Positions 26,576 through 36,300 of a stretch of DNA of 41,190 nucleotides are shown here, piece after piece (the first letter of the stretch is position 1; each line of letters opens with the position of its first letter). Source of the stretch: Desulfococcus sp041737845. Its GTDB lineage: Bacteria > Desulfobacterota > Desulfobacteria > Desulfobacterales > Desulfococcaceae. The notes beneath the pieces were generated by a model that saw only the letters and a program-made list of their open reading frames with translations, ran no database searches and was not told the DNA's origin. The stretch lies in contig NZ_JBGSQX010000047.1 of assembly GCF_041737845.1 (NCBI RefSeq), positions 1 to 41,190 on the forward strand. Reading direction: 5' to 3'. Both the position numbers and the translations under genes were made by a program.

Positions 26576-28660
26576 TCAGGTGGTAATTTTGGAAAAATCG
26601 GCGAATCTGCCGAACATCTCCGCGATCTGTTTGAGCAGGGCCAGGCGGTTGTTCCGGAGATCGGCGTTTTCCGTCATCACCATGACCCCGTCGAAAAAGG
26701 CGTCGACCCGGTCCTTCAGGGAAGCGATGTCGCGGAGGGCCTGATCGAACTGACCGTCGTCCAGCTGTTTTGCGACGCGCGCGTTGACATCCTGGAAGGC
26801 GTCATACAGTCCGGATTCGCTGGGATGTTCAAAGAGGGCTTCATTGACGGCCCGGGCGCGAGCTGCGGCGTCTTCGCTTTTCTTGATGATGTTCACGACC
26901 CGTTTGAATGCAGCCGCCAGCGGTTCGAAGTCGGGCTCCGCCTTGAGTTTTTCCAGGGCCGCCACGCGTTTCCAGACGTGGGGGATATTATCGATGGAGA
27001 TATCGGTCACCGATGCGATGACGTCTTTAGAATAGCCGTCCTCTTCCAGGATGTGCGCCATGCGGCCCTTCAGGAACCCGTAGACCGCGTCTAAGGTCTC
27101 GTGGGCGGGCTGGGTGCTCACGCCTGCGTGGGCCGCCACGCTTTGCCGGATCATCTCCGCCAGTGAACACGGGAAGCCATAGGCATTCATGATCTGCAGG
27201 ACGCCGATCCCCTGACGCCTCAGGGCATAGGGGTCTGAGGCGCCGGTGGGCGCGAGCCCGATGCTGAAACAGCCGCAGATGGAATCGAGCTTGTCGGCGA
27301 CGGCCAATACGGCGCCGGTGGCTGACGTGGGCAGGGGGCCTCCGGAATAGGTGGGCCGGTAGTGCTCCTCGATGGCCGTGGCCACCGCCTCGGGCTCGCC
27401 GGCAAGGCCGGCGTAAATGCGTCCCATGACCCCCTGCAGCTTGGGAAACTCCACCACCACCTGGCTGACCAGGTCAGCCTTGCAGAGCCGGGCCGCGCGG
27501 GAGACGTTCGACCGGAGGTCCCCCCCGGGCGCCAGGGCGTCTGCCGCAAAGCATGCGATCTCCCGGACGCGGACGGCCTTATCGTAGACCGACCCCAGTT
27601 GGGCCTGGAAGAGGACCTTTTTCAGCTTTTCGACCCATGTCTCCATGGGGGTCGCCGCATCTTGCTTGAAGAAGAACCGGGCATCGGAAAGCCTCGCCCG
27701 GATGACGCGTTCATGGCCCGTGGCCACGAGACCCATGTCCCTCGCCAAAGTGTTGTTGACGACGATAAAGCAGGGCAGGAGCTTCTGGTCGGCGTCGACC
27801 ACCGCAAAGTATTTCTGGTGCTCCCGCATGGCCGTGATGAGCACCTCGTCCGGGACCTCCAGGAAGACCTCGTCGAACTTTCCGGCGACCACCGCGGGGA
27901 ACTCGATGAGGTTCTTGACCGTATCGACCAGCTCCGCATCGGGGAGGATCCTGCCGTTCAGGCTTTCGGCCGTCCGGGAGATCTCCTGTTCGATGATCCG
28001 CCGTCGCTCGGCCAGGTCCACCAGGACACTGGCGCGCCTCAGGGCGTCGACATAGACGCCGGGATGGGGGATCGGGATGCTCTCGGGGTGCATGAACCTG
28101 TGGCCGCGGGAGTGATTTCCGCTCCGGACGTCTCCGTAGGAAAAGGGGACGACCTCGCTTCCGAGAAGGGCCAGGATCCATCGCACGGGACGGGCGAAGG
28201 TCACGTTCAATTCCCCCCACTTCATGCTCTTGGGGAAAGGGATCGCCGCAATGACCTCCGGCATGATTTTCGACAGGATCTCCAGGGTGGGCAGGGTCGA
28301 CTCGACCTTGTCGGCGCAGAGGTAGCTGCCTTTCTCCGTCTCTTTGACGCGGACCTGGTCGATGGGCACCCCCGCTTTCTCCGCGAATTTCAAGGCGGCC
28401 ATGGTCGGGTTGCCGGCGGCGTCGAATCCGACGCTCCTGGGAGGGCCGGTCATCTCCGTAACGACGGGGGTCTGGGCGCCGGCGACACCGGCGATTTCAA
28501 CGGTAAGCCTTCTGGGCGTTCCGTAGGTCATGGCGGCCCCGTGTTCGATTCTCGCGTGGGAGAGCTGCCGGATCATCAACGAGGAAAAGGCCTGTAGCGC
28601 CGGCTCGATGTAGCCGGCCGGGATTTCTTCCGCTCCGATTTCAATCAATAACGTATCCAT
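26576..28660 (-). CDS. glyS: glycyl-tRNA synthetase, beta subunit
   Basis: This 694-residue beta subunit of the alpha2-beta2 glycyl-tRNA synthetase recognises and positions tRNA-Gly; the alpha subunit holds the catalytic site. It opens LLIEIGAEEIPAGYI, has GTPRRLTVEI, FPKSMKWG and FARPVRWILALLG in the first half, the HD-like MREHQKYFAV, and a C-terminal DALR-type anticodon-binding region ending MVMTENADLRNNRLALL. All are typical of GlyS. The ATG at 28660 lies 2 bases after the glyQ stop, with aaaggga in the glyQ end as ribosome binding site. An upstream extension of 54 codons in the same frame overlaps glyQ and is not coding. Confidence 0.97.
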   Translation of the reverse strand: MDTLLIEIGAEEIPAGYIEPALQAFSSLMIRQLSHARIEHGAAMTYGTPRRLTVEIAGVAGAQTPVVTEMTGPPRSVGFDAAGNPTMAALKFAEKAGVPIDQVRVKETEKGSYLCADKVESTLPTLEILSKIMPEVIAAIPFPKSMKWGELNVTFARPVRWILALLGSEVVPFSYGDVRSGNHSRGHRFMHPESIPIPHPGVYVDALRRASVLVDLAERRRIIEQEISRTAESLNGRILPDAELVDTVKNLIEFPAVVAGKFDEVFLEVPDEVLITAMREHQKYFAVVDADQKLLPCFIVVNNTLARDMGLVATGHERVIRARLSDARFFFKQDAATPMETWVEKLKKVLFQAQLGSVYDKAVRVREIACFAADALAPGGDLRSNVSRAARLCKADLVSQVVVEFPKLQGVMGRIYAGLAGEPEAVATAIEEHYRPTYSGGPLPTSATGAVLAVADKLDSICGCFSIGLAPTGASDPYALRRQGIGVLQIMNAYGFPCSLAEMIRQSVAAHAGVSTQPAHETLDAVYGFLKGRMAHILEEDGYSKDVIASVTDISIDNIPHVWKRVAALEKLKAEPDFEPLAAAFKRVVNIIKKSEDAAARARAVNEALFEHPSESGLYDAFQDVNARVAKQLDDGQFDQALRDIASLKDRVDAFFDGVMVMTENADLRNNRLALLKQIAEMFGRFADFSKITT

Positions 28661-28662
28661 GT

Positions 28663-29535
28663 TTATCCCTTTTGCAGTAATGGGAACCCCATCGCTTCCC
28701 GTTGTTTCAAATATTCCTTGGCACAGGCCCGGGTCAGGTTCCGTATCCTCGCGATATAACCGGTCCGTTCGGTCACGCTGATGGCGCCCCGCGCATCCAG
28801 CAGATTGAAGGTGTGGGAGCATTTGAGGCAGTATTCGTAGGCGGGAAGCACGAGGGATTGGTCGATGATGCGTCTGGCTTCGGCTTCGTAGGTGTTGAAG
28901 AAACGGAAAAGCATGTTGACGTCGGCGACCTCGAAATTGTAGGTCGACTGCTCCACCTCCTGCCGGTGGTGGACATGGCCGTAGGTGATCCGGTCATTCC
29001 ATTTCAGGTCGTAGACGCTGTTCACGCCCTGGAGGTACATGGCGATCCGTTCCAGCCCGTAGGTCAGTTCCACCGGGATGGGATGAAGCTCGACGCTGCC
29101 GCACAGTTGAAAATAGGTGAACTGGGTGATCTCCATGCCGTCCAGCCAGACCTCCCATCCCAGGCCCGAGGCGCCCAGGGTGGGGGATTCCCAGTCATCC
29201 TCGACAAAGCGGATGTCGTGGTCGAGAGTGTCGATGCCGAGGTTTTTCAGGCTTTCCAGATAGAGTTCCTGGATGTCGTCCGGGGAGGGCTTTAAAATGA
29301 CCTGATACTGGTAGTAATGCTGGAGTCGGTTGGGATTTTCGCCGTATCTTCCGTCCGTCGGACGCCGTGAAGGCTGAACATAGGCCACGTTCCAGGGCTC
29401 GGGCCCGAGGGATTTCAGGAGGGTGTTGTGGTGAAAGGTGCCGGCCCCGACCTCGAGATCGTAAGGCTGGGTGACGACGCATCCCTTTTCCCCCCAGAAT
29501 GCGTTCAATGAGTGAATGATATCTTGAAAGTTCAT
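28663..29535 (-). CDS. glyQ: glycyl-tRNA synthetase, alpha subunit
   Basis: This 290-residue class II catalytic subunit activates glycine and transfers it to tRNA-Gly. It begins with the family's near-invariant MNFQDIIHSLNAFWGEKGC and contains QPYDLEVGAGTFHHNTLL, GPEPWNVAYVQPSRRPTDGR with motif 2 Arg residues, NRLQHYYQYQVILKP, and motif 3 in PVELTYGLERIAMYLQG. Length is normal. The ATG is preceded by ggggaaac. It is tightly coupled to glyS. The separate alpha and beta subunits are the standard form in most bacteria, unlike the single-chain enzyme. Confidence 0.98.
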   Translation of the reverse strand: MNFQDIIHSLNAFWGEKGCVVTQPYDLEVGAGTFHHNTLLKSLGPEPWNVAYVQPSRRPTDGRYGENPNRLQHYYQYQVILKPSPDDIQELYLESLKNLGIDTLDHDIRFVEDDWESPTLGASGLGWEVWLDGMEITQFTYFQLCGSVELHPIPVELTYGLERIAMYLQGVNSVYDLKWNDRITYGHVHHRQEVEQSTYNFEVADVNMLFRFFNTYEAEARRIIDQSLVLPAYEYCLKCSHTFNLLDARGAISVTERTGYIARIRNLTRACAKEYLKQREAMGFPLLQKG

Positions 29536-29574
29536 GCTGTTTCCCCATTTAGAATCGTTTGGTTTCCTGCCGTC

Positions 29575-30639
29575 CTACGGGCAACTGTAGAGCAGCCCGT
29601 CCGAATCGATTTTTACATCGAGGAGGCGGGCGCCCTGCCTTTCGGTGAGGATCTTTTCCCACACATCCTTGAGCCTGTCAATATGTGCCGTTTCTCCCAG
29701 GGCCCACATGCACCCCCCGCCTCCCGCGCCGGTGAAGCGGGCTGCGCAGCCCTCCCCGAGGGCGGCATCCGCCAGTCTGTCCGCAAGGGTGTCCATGACC
29801 TCGGGCGTCATCTCTTTCCGGATCAGGGTCTCATGGTTCATGGCCTCGACGGCGTCCTGAATGTCCTGCCGCTTCAGGGCGTCCGTGAATTTCTGCGTGC
29901 AGTGGATGATTTCGGCCCAGAGCCCCCGGTCTTTTCCGGATATGAAATTCCTGACCCAGCACTGGTTGATATTGATGGACTCGTGGGGGATCCCGCAATA
30001 AGCGACCAGGAGGTGTTTTTCAAATTCGGGGAGGGCGTTCTTCTTGAAAAGGGCCTCCTTCTCGAACACGGCCTCCTTGACCCTGCCGTGCCATCTCCAG
30101 GAATTGACGCCGCCGTAGGCCGCGGCCAGTTGATCCTGGAGCCCGCAGGGGACCCCGGCGACGCTCTCCTCCAGCGCGTGGGCCAGGATCGCGATCTCGC
30201 GGCGGTAGAGCTTTCGGTAAACGCCGACCCGGGTGAGCACGCTCGAAAAGGCGGCGATGAGAGCGACCGCGGCAACGGAGGAGCCCCCCAGCCCGCTTCG
30301 CGGGGGAGAGGTTGAATCGATCTCGATGTGAACCCCTTCTGCCTGAAAATAGGCGGCGATGGCGAACATGAGGCCCATGGGATGATCGAAGGGCGCGCTG
30401 TCGACGGGATACTCGGCGCTGTCGAATCCGGTTGAAGAAATTTTTACGGCAGGGGCGTCGTAGGGCAGAAGGCGGATATGGGTCCTCAAATCCAGGGCGA
30501 TGTTGAAGGTCAGGGGATTGAGGTGCCTGAGCGGATAGTAGAAGGTGCTGATGTCGAGGGTTCCGCCCATGTCGATCCGACAGGGGGCGGAGGTTTCCAC
30601 GGGTTTCGATTCCAGATAGCGTTTCAGGTTAACCGACAT
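29575..30639 (-). CDS. GHMP-family sugar kinase
   Basis: This 354-residue small-molecule kinase belongs to the galactokinase/homoserine/mevalonate/phosphomevalonate family. It has an N-terminal APCRIDMGGTLD (18-29), the ATP-binding glycine loop SPPRSGLGGSSVAAVAL (111-127), an acid in GVPCGLQDQLAAAYGG, and the C-terminal motif FTGAGGGGCMWAL. The closest style I know is the D-glycero-D-manno-heptose 7-phosphate or fucokinase-like group, but substrate cannot be assigned. I chose the ATG at 30639, preceded by agaggaaggacg and overlapping the recO end by 11 bases. The same frame runs open to 30918, over recO, but without coding character. It is an outlier by function between recO and glyQ. Confidence 0.88.
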   Translation of the reverse strand: MSVNLKRYLESKPVETSAPCRIDMGGTLDISTFYYPLRHLNPLTFNIALDLRTHIRLLPYDAPAVKISSTGFDSAEYPVDSAPFDHPMGLMFAIAAYFQAEGVHIEIDSTSPPRSGLGGSSVAAVALIAAFSSVLTRVGVYRKLYRREIAILAHALEESVAGVPCGLQDQLAAAYGGVNSWRWHGRVKEAVFEKEALFKKNALPEFEKHLLVAYCGIPHESININQCWVRNFISGKDRGLWAEIIHCTQKFTDALKRQDIQDAVEAMNHETLIRKEMTPEVMDTLADRLADAALGEGCAARFTGAGGGGCMWALGETAHIDRLKDVWEKILTERQGARLLDVKIDSDGLLYSCP

Positions 30640-31423
30640 GATGGGTGCGTCCTTCCTCTCTTCTGCTTCGGATATGGGTAAGAAAAGCCAGGCTCCGAGC
30701 CTGATGTCCCAGGTGATGGGAAATGAATGCCTCGAGAAAGCGGACGGCTTCTTCCAGCGACGCCGGGGTGAAGCGGATCCGCGAGGCTTTCTGGATGTCC
30801 GCCGTCCCCAGCCAGAGCAATGCCTTGATCGTCCCTTTGGAGATCCTGCAGGGCCGGGGGAGGGAAGAGAGGCACCTTTCGCAGACCATCCCGCCGGAAG
30901 CGATATCGACCGCAACAACGGGAGGGGCGTTGTCGTCGAGGGGGATTCTGCAGCTTCGGCAGCAGGTCAGTTCAGGAAAAAAACCGGACAGGCCCGCAAA
31001 TTTCGATAGAAAAAAGACGTTGAGGGCTGTCTTCCCGAGGGCGTCCCGGTCCAGGGCCGTGAGGGCGTCGTGGAGGAGCCCGTAGACTGCGGGCTGCGGG
31101 GCGCCTTCTTCCGATCCGGCGCAGACGAGTTCGCTCCAATAACTGGCATAGGCGGCCTTGTGAAGGTCGGCGCGAAGGGTTGGAAGGGGATCGACCAGCG
31201 CGGCTTCCGCCAGCGTGGGAAGTTTGCCGCGGCCGCTCCGGAAGAGAACCTTCAGAACGCTGAAGGGTTCGGTCGCCCCTGAAAAGCGTCGGGCGTCTTT
31301 TTTGGCGGATCTGGCGAAAACGGACACCTTGCCGTGATCCGGGGTGAGCAGTGTCAGGACCAGATCATAATCTCCGTAAGGGATCCTTCGAAGCGTGATT
31401 GCCGATGTGGAATAATCCGCCAT
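30629..31423 (-). CDS. recO: DNA repair protein RecO
   Basis: This 264-residue recombination mediator, with RecR and RecF, loads RecA on SSB-coated single-stranded DNA. The N-terminal OB fold opens AITLRRIPYGDYDLVLTLLT and includes GKVSVFARSAKK. The helical C-terminal part has a four-Cys zinc site: Cys155 and Cys158 (CCRSC) with Cys181 and Cys184 (CERC). Length matches the family. The ATG follows aagggcg. It overlaps the downstream kinase gene by 11 bases. mfd and ligA in the same run make a repair-heavy neighbourhood. Confidence 0.94.
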   Translation of the reverse strand: MADYSTSAITLRRIPYGDYDLVLTLLTPDHGKVSVFARSAKKDARRFSGATEPFSVLKVLFRSGRGKLPTLAEAALVDPLPTLRADLHKAAYASYWSELVCAGSEEGAPQPAVYGLLHDALTALDRDALGKTALNVFFLSKFAGLSGFFPELTCCRSCRIPLDDNAPPVVAVDIASGGMVCERCLSSLPRPCRISKGTIKALLWLGTADIQKASRIRFTPASLEEAVRFLEAFISHHLGHQARSLAFLTHIRSRREEGRTHHVG

Positions 31424-31488
31424 TGTCGCGCCCTTGGGAAGGTATGGGAAGCCGCACCGCGACCTTGATGCGGTTTGCCTGATGGGTT

Positions 31489-32508
31489 TTAATAAATAAT
31501 TTTGATCACGGATTTTTCCCGCAGATTCGAAAGCCAGGATTGAAACTCTTTGTTGATCACTTCCTCGTAAAGTTTTTCTTGGATTTCCGTCGATGCCTCA
31601 TCGACGGATCGCTCCGAGGCGGTGGCGATTTTCTCGACATAGAACAACTGGTACCCCTGCTCCATTTCCAGCACCTCTGTGACATCGCCGGCTTTCATGC
31701 CCTTGAGAAGGGTCTGCATCACCTGGTTCATATCGTCGAATTCAAACTCGCCCAGGGTTCCCCCGTTCTCGGCTGTCGGGGCTTCGGAATACGCCCTGGC
31801 CAGATCGGCGAAGGATTTTCCGGCGACCACCTCGTTTCGAATGGATTGCATTTTCTTTTTGACGGCCGCCTTTTCCGATTCACCGGCAAGCGGAGGCGTG
31901 GAGAGGAGGATGTGCCGGAGGTGGTATTGTTTTTCGAAACGGTATTCGTCCGAATGGGTAGTATAATAATTTTCGATGTCTTCCTTGGTGATCACGATCT
32001 TTGACTTGACTTCCATATTGACCAGCTTGGTTCTCAGGATCTGTTCCCTCATCTGCAGGCGGTACTCCTCCAGGGACATGCCCCGGCTTTTCAGGGCCTC
32101 GACCAGATCCTCCTCCGTGCCGAACCCGCGCGCCTTGATCCGTTCAAGGGTGCCGTCAATCTCCTTTTCGCTCACCGTGATGTTGAGCCGCTTGATTTCC
32201 TGATCCGTGAGCTTTTTATCGATGAGTTGGTTGAGAACGTCCTCTCGTAGTTTGTAGCGCGCCGCCTCTTCCTGCTCGGGGGAATACCCGAGGGATGCCA
32301 TTCTCTCTAAATACGGCTGCATGGCCTGGTTCAGCTCGAAAAGAGAGATGATATCGTCGTTGACCACCGCGGTGATCCGGTCAACGACCTTCGGGTCCGC
32401 CCAGGCGACCGAAGCCAACACGAGCAGCACCTGAAGCGCGAGGAAAACGGGGCGGAGGATCCCATGTCGGACGAGAGGTTGTTTGGGTGCTGAAGTTTTC
32501 TTGAACAT
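31489..32508 (-). CDS. surA: SurA-like periplasmic peptidyl-prolyl isomerase
   Basis: This 339-residue periplasmic folding factor helps outer-membrane proteins mature. A signal peptide covers about 1-37 (hydrophobic LRPVFLALQVLLVLASVAWA, cleaved before D). The SurA_N chaperone domain (about 40-165) starts VVDRITAVVNDDIISLFEL. One parvulin rotamase domain follows (about 195-295: YHLRHILLS, AYSEAPTAENGGTLGEF, MKAGDVTEVLEMEQGYQLFYV). E. coli SurA has two rotamase domains, so this is a single-parvulin form. The ATG at 32508 has aagtgaga upstream. The gene starts 7 bases after the stop of the SurA_N lipoprotein gene, so the two form a pair. Confidence 0.88.
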   Translation of the reverse strand: MFKKTSAPKQPLVRHGILRPVFLALQVLLVLASVAWADPKVVDRITAVVNDDIISLFELNQAMQPYLERMASLGYSPEQEEAARYKLREDVLNQLIDKKLTDQEIKRLNITVSEKEIDGTLERIKARGFGTEEDLVEALKSRGMSLEEYRLQMREQILRTKLVNMEVKSKIVITKEDIENYYTTHSDEYRFEKQYHLRHILLSTPPLAGESEKAAVKKKMQSIRNEVVAGKSFADLARAYSEAPTAENGGTLGEFEFDDMNQVMQTLLKGMKAGDVTEVLEMEQGYQLFYVEKIATASERSVDEASTEIQEKLYEEVINKEFQSWLSNLREKSVIKIIY

Positions 32509-32515
32509 GTACGTC

Positions 32516-33172
32516 TCACTTGGATAAAATTGACGGTTGCGTGTTGATGAGGCGGCGCAGCGCCACCTCATTGAAGTCAACGGAGTATTTCCCCCGAAGT
32601 TTCCCGATCCAGTCAGGATAGGCGGCTTCGGCGATCTCCCTTTGTAAACGTTTATGTCTATTCCTGTCAATATCAGCAACTTCCGGTGGAATGATTTCCC
32701 TGATGCCGATGTCCCTCAGGATCAGTTTATGAATGATCAACCGCGCCTTGAGTTCCTCCCGCCACATTTGGTAGGATACGGCGGACGTGAACAGGGCTTT
32801 CTCGAATTCTCCGGGCGGATAAGACCGCCGGATCGAGCGGACGGCGGTTTCCAGCTCCCGGGGAGATACCCGGATGCCTGTTTCCCTCGCCCTTTCCAGG
32901 ATCAAGGCCCGTTCCACCAGCTCGCGGAAAATATCGCGCTTGAGCTGCTTCAGCAGCTCCGGATCCGATGCCGAGTTGCCGTAGACGGTTTTCTGAACAT
33001 CGAATGACCGCTTGAAATCCGCCTCGGTCAGGACGGTGGCGCCGATCCGGAGAAGAAAGCCCGACGTCTCGGGCGAGTTGTCCCGGGAACACCCGAAGGC
33101 GGCGAAACCAAAGAAGACGGCAAGAATGCGGATGAGCTGGAGAGCCGTTCTGAAAGGGGGGTTCTTGGCCAT
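32516..33172 (-). CDS. SurA_N-type lipoprotein without isomerase domain
   Basis: This 218-residue protein has a lipoprotein signal peptide: a basic start, hydrophobic LIRILAVFFGFAA and a cysteine at 28 in AFGC. The rest resembles the SurA/PpiC N-terminal chaperone domain: IGATVLTEADFKRSFD, a helix-rich middle with ELVERALILERARETG and ISPRELE-like VSPRELETAV, and YQMWREELKARLIIHKLI. No parvulin domain follows. It is placed between mfd and the SurA-like gene, and is probably a partner in outer-membrane protein folding at the inner or outer membrane (inference). I chose the ATG at 33172 because it gives a proper signal peptide; the frame is open further up but without coding character. The 208 bases between it and mfd hold no other gene I can support. 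Confidence 0.82.
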   Translation of the reverse strand: MAKNPPFRTALQLIRILAVFFGFAAFGCSRDNSPETSGFLLRIGATVLTEADFKRSFDVQKTVYGNSASDPELLKQLKRDIFRELVERALILERARETGIRVSPRELETAVRSIRRSYPPGEFEKALFTSAVSYQMWREELKARLIIHKLILRDIGIREIIPPEVADIDRNRHKRLQREIAEAAYPDWIGKLRGKYSVDFNEVALRRLINTQPSILSK

Positions 33173-33380
33173 GCCTCGCTGGTGTTTCCCGGGGTCTGTC
33201 TTCTTGCGTAAGATGCGGGCCAAAAAGGGCGCCCGGACGTTGACGGCACCCGGGGCTGCAGCGCTGTCGCTCGATGGATGCAGGCCTCCGGGATGCCGCG
33301 GAGATAGTATGTGACGGACTGGCCCACCCGAACGTGTTTGACCCTTTCCAGGGGCCGTTTCACGACGGGGGCAAAAGCTT

Positions 33381-36300
33381 TCAGCAATTAACACGCCGGG
33401 TGATTTCCTTCAAGATATTTTTTGCCTGGGTGAGGCGGCCCCCGATGGCGTTTCCGGTCAGTTTTACCTTCAAGACGTGATCCGGCGTAAAGGTGAACTG
33501 GTCCGGGCGGTCGGTGATCAGGTCGACGATGCCGAAGGGGTTTTTCTGGTGCTCCTCGGAGAAATGCAGGGAAAGCTGGGTGTCGGAGAAATCGAGGCGC
33601 TTTACCCCGGCGTTTTCCGCGAGAATTTTCAGCATGATCTTGAGAAAGAGGTTTCCGGTTTCGTCGGGCAGGGGGCCGAAACGGTCGATAAGTTCCGACC
33701 GGAATTCGGAGATCTCCCTGACGGCGGTCATCCTGGACATCCGCCGATAGGCGCTCAGGCGCTGATCGATATCCGGGATGTAGGATTCCGGGATAAAAAA
33801 GGACATGGGGATATTGATTTCAGGCTCCAGGGGGCTCCTGACCGGTTCTCCTTTCAACTCGGAAACGGCCTCCTCCATCAGCTTCAGGAACATGTCGTAG
33901 CCGACGGCGGCGATGTGGCCCGACTGGGATGCACCCAGGATCGTCCCGCCCCCCCGGAGCCTGAGGTCGCTCATGGCGATCTGGAACCCCGAGCCCAGGT
34001 CGCTGTGCTCCATCAGCACCTTCAGGCGTTTCTGGGCGTCCTTGCCGAGGCCGCTTTCCTCGGGAATGAAGAGATAGGCAAACGCCTGTTCGTCCGCCCG
34101 GCCGACGCGCCCCCGCAGCTGATAAATTTGGGCGAGGCCCAGGCGGTCGGCCCGGTTGACCAGGATCGTGTTGGCCGCCGGGACATCGAGCCCGGATTCG
34201 ATGATGGTCGTGCAGACCAGCAGGTCGATCTCCTGGTAAAGAAACCGCAGCATCACCTTTTCCAGATCATCCTCGCTCATGCGGCCGTGGGCCACGGCCA
34301 GGCGGGCCTCGGGCACGATTTTTCCGATCCGCTCCGCCATGCGGTCTATGCTGTGAATGTTATTGTGGACGAAGAAAATCTGCCCCTTCCGTTTCAGTTC
34401 CTTGCGGACGGCATCGCGGATGACGCCGTCCTCGAATTCCGAAATATAGGTGATGATGGGGCGGCGCTGCTCCGGCGGCGTCGAGATGACGCTGATGTCG
34501 CGGATCCCCGACAGGGACATGTGCAGGGTCCTCGGGATGGGGGTGGCGGTCAGGGCCAGCACGTCCACGGTGCTCCGAAAGGATTTGAGGCGCTCCTTGT
34601 GCTTGACCCCGAAACGCTGCTCCTCATCCAGGATGATCAATCCGGGGTCCTTGAAGGAGACATCCTTCTGAAGCAGCCGGTGGGTGCCGATGACGATATC
34701 CACAGAACCTGCGGCCAACCCTTCGATGATGGCGCGCTGCTCCTTCGACGAGCGAAACCGGCTCAGGCAGGCGATGTGGATGGGATAGTTCTGGAACCGC
34801 TGGGAAAAGGTTTCGAAATGCTGCTCGGCCAGAACGGTTGTCGGCACCAGCACCGCCACCTGTTTGCCGTTGCAGACGGCCACATATGCGGAACGGAGCG
34901 CGACCTCGGTCTTGCCGTACCCCACATCCCCGCAGACCAGACGGTCCATGGCGGTTTCCTTCCGCATGTCATCGAGGACGTCCTCGATGGCCCGCGTCTG
35001 GTCCGGGGTTTCATCATAGGGAAAACCGGCGACAAATTCCCCGAGGTCGACGTCGGCCAGGCTGAACGCGAACCCATCCTTCACCGAGCGCTCCGCATAT
35101 ACCCTCAGGAGGTCCCCCGCGATTTTTTCAACCGATTTCTTGACGTTGTTTTTGACGGTGTTCCAGGAATTCCCGCCCATTTTGTCCAGAATCGGTTCAA
35201 TGCCCTCGATGCCCATGTACTTCTGGATCATGTTCATCCGGTCCACAGGCAGGTAGAGCTTGTCGTCGTCTTTGTAGAGGATCTCCAGAAAATCATTGGT
35301 GGTCCGGTTGAGGGTCAGTTTTTTGAGCCCTTCGTATCTGCCGATGCCGTGTTCCGAGTGGACGATGAGATCCCCTGCTTTCAACTCCTCGAAGGAGAGC
35401 AACTCGGTCCGAACCTTCGGGGGCGGGATTTTCCGGGTCGGTCCGCCCGGACCGAAGATATCCTTTTCCGTGACGAGGGAAAAGGACTCCAGCGGCCAGA
35501 TGAATCCCGAGGAGACCTGTCCCCTGATGAGATACACCGACCCCCTGACCCGCTGGATATCCGGAAAGGCATCCAGCGTGGCGGGCTCGATGCCGTAGGG
35601 CGCGAGGAGGGCGGCAAGGCGGGCCGAACGGGAACGGTTGTCGCAGACGAAAAGGGTCGTCTGGCGGTCCGCCCGGTTCTGGCCGATCCACTCCGCCAGG
35701 GGCAGGAGAGGACGTTCGCTCGCCTTGGCCGCTGAAAGCTTTTCCCTGAAGAAGGCGGTGTCGCCGATGGAGAAATGATGCTGCACCGGGTCGGCCGCGC
35801 CGGACGGCCTTGTGACGGGGAGATGCCTCAGGACCAGGGGATTCCCCGCCATGAGGGGGGCGTGGATGTCGTCCCATTCCAGATACAGGTCGTGGGGGTC
35901 TGCGCATACCCTCTGGTCGGCCACGGCCGCCGTGAAGCTCTCCCTCGCCTGGGCAACGGTCTCCTCCGCGGTTTTTTTGAGTTGCGCGGGCTCGATCAGG
36001 ACGAAGAGGGTGCCGGGCGGGGTGTAATCCAAGAGGGTGTCGAGCCGTGGATAGATGAGCGGCAGAAGCCCTTCGATCCCGGAGAAATTCCCGTTTGTCT
36101 TGATCTTCTCGATAAGCTCCCGGGCCTTCCGGACGGGAATGTCCAGCCGATTGGCCTGGGCACGGATCCTTGCGGTGATTTCGTTGATCCGGTCCATTTT
36201 CAGAATGGATTCCTTGGCCGGCAGGATGACGGCCTCGTCAACCGACTGGAGCGTCCGCTGACTTGCGGATGAAAAGAAGCGGATGGATTCGACGAGATCG

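Noticed and set aside
30640..30918. N-terminal extension of the GHMP kinase by 93 codons
   Set aside because: It overlaps recO, is Arg-, Ser- and Pro-rich without family similarity, and a good ribosome binding site precedes the ATG at 30639.
33173..33387. Possible small gene just after mfd, starting near 33387
   Set aside because: The frame has no ribosome binding site and continues antisense-like in another frame of the SurA_N lipoprotein gene; no motif supports it.
33477..35735. A 752-codon plus-strand open frame across mfd
   Set aside because: It is antisense to mfd and shows biased composition without domains. A shadow frame.
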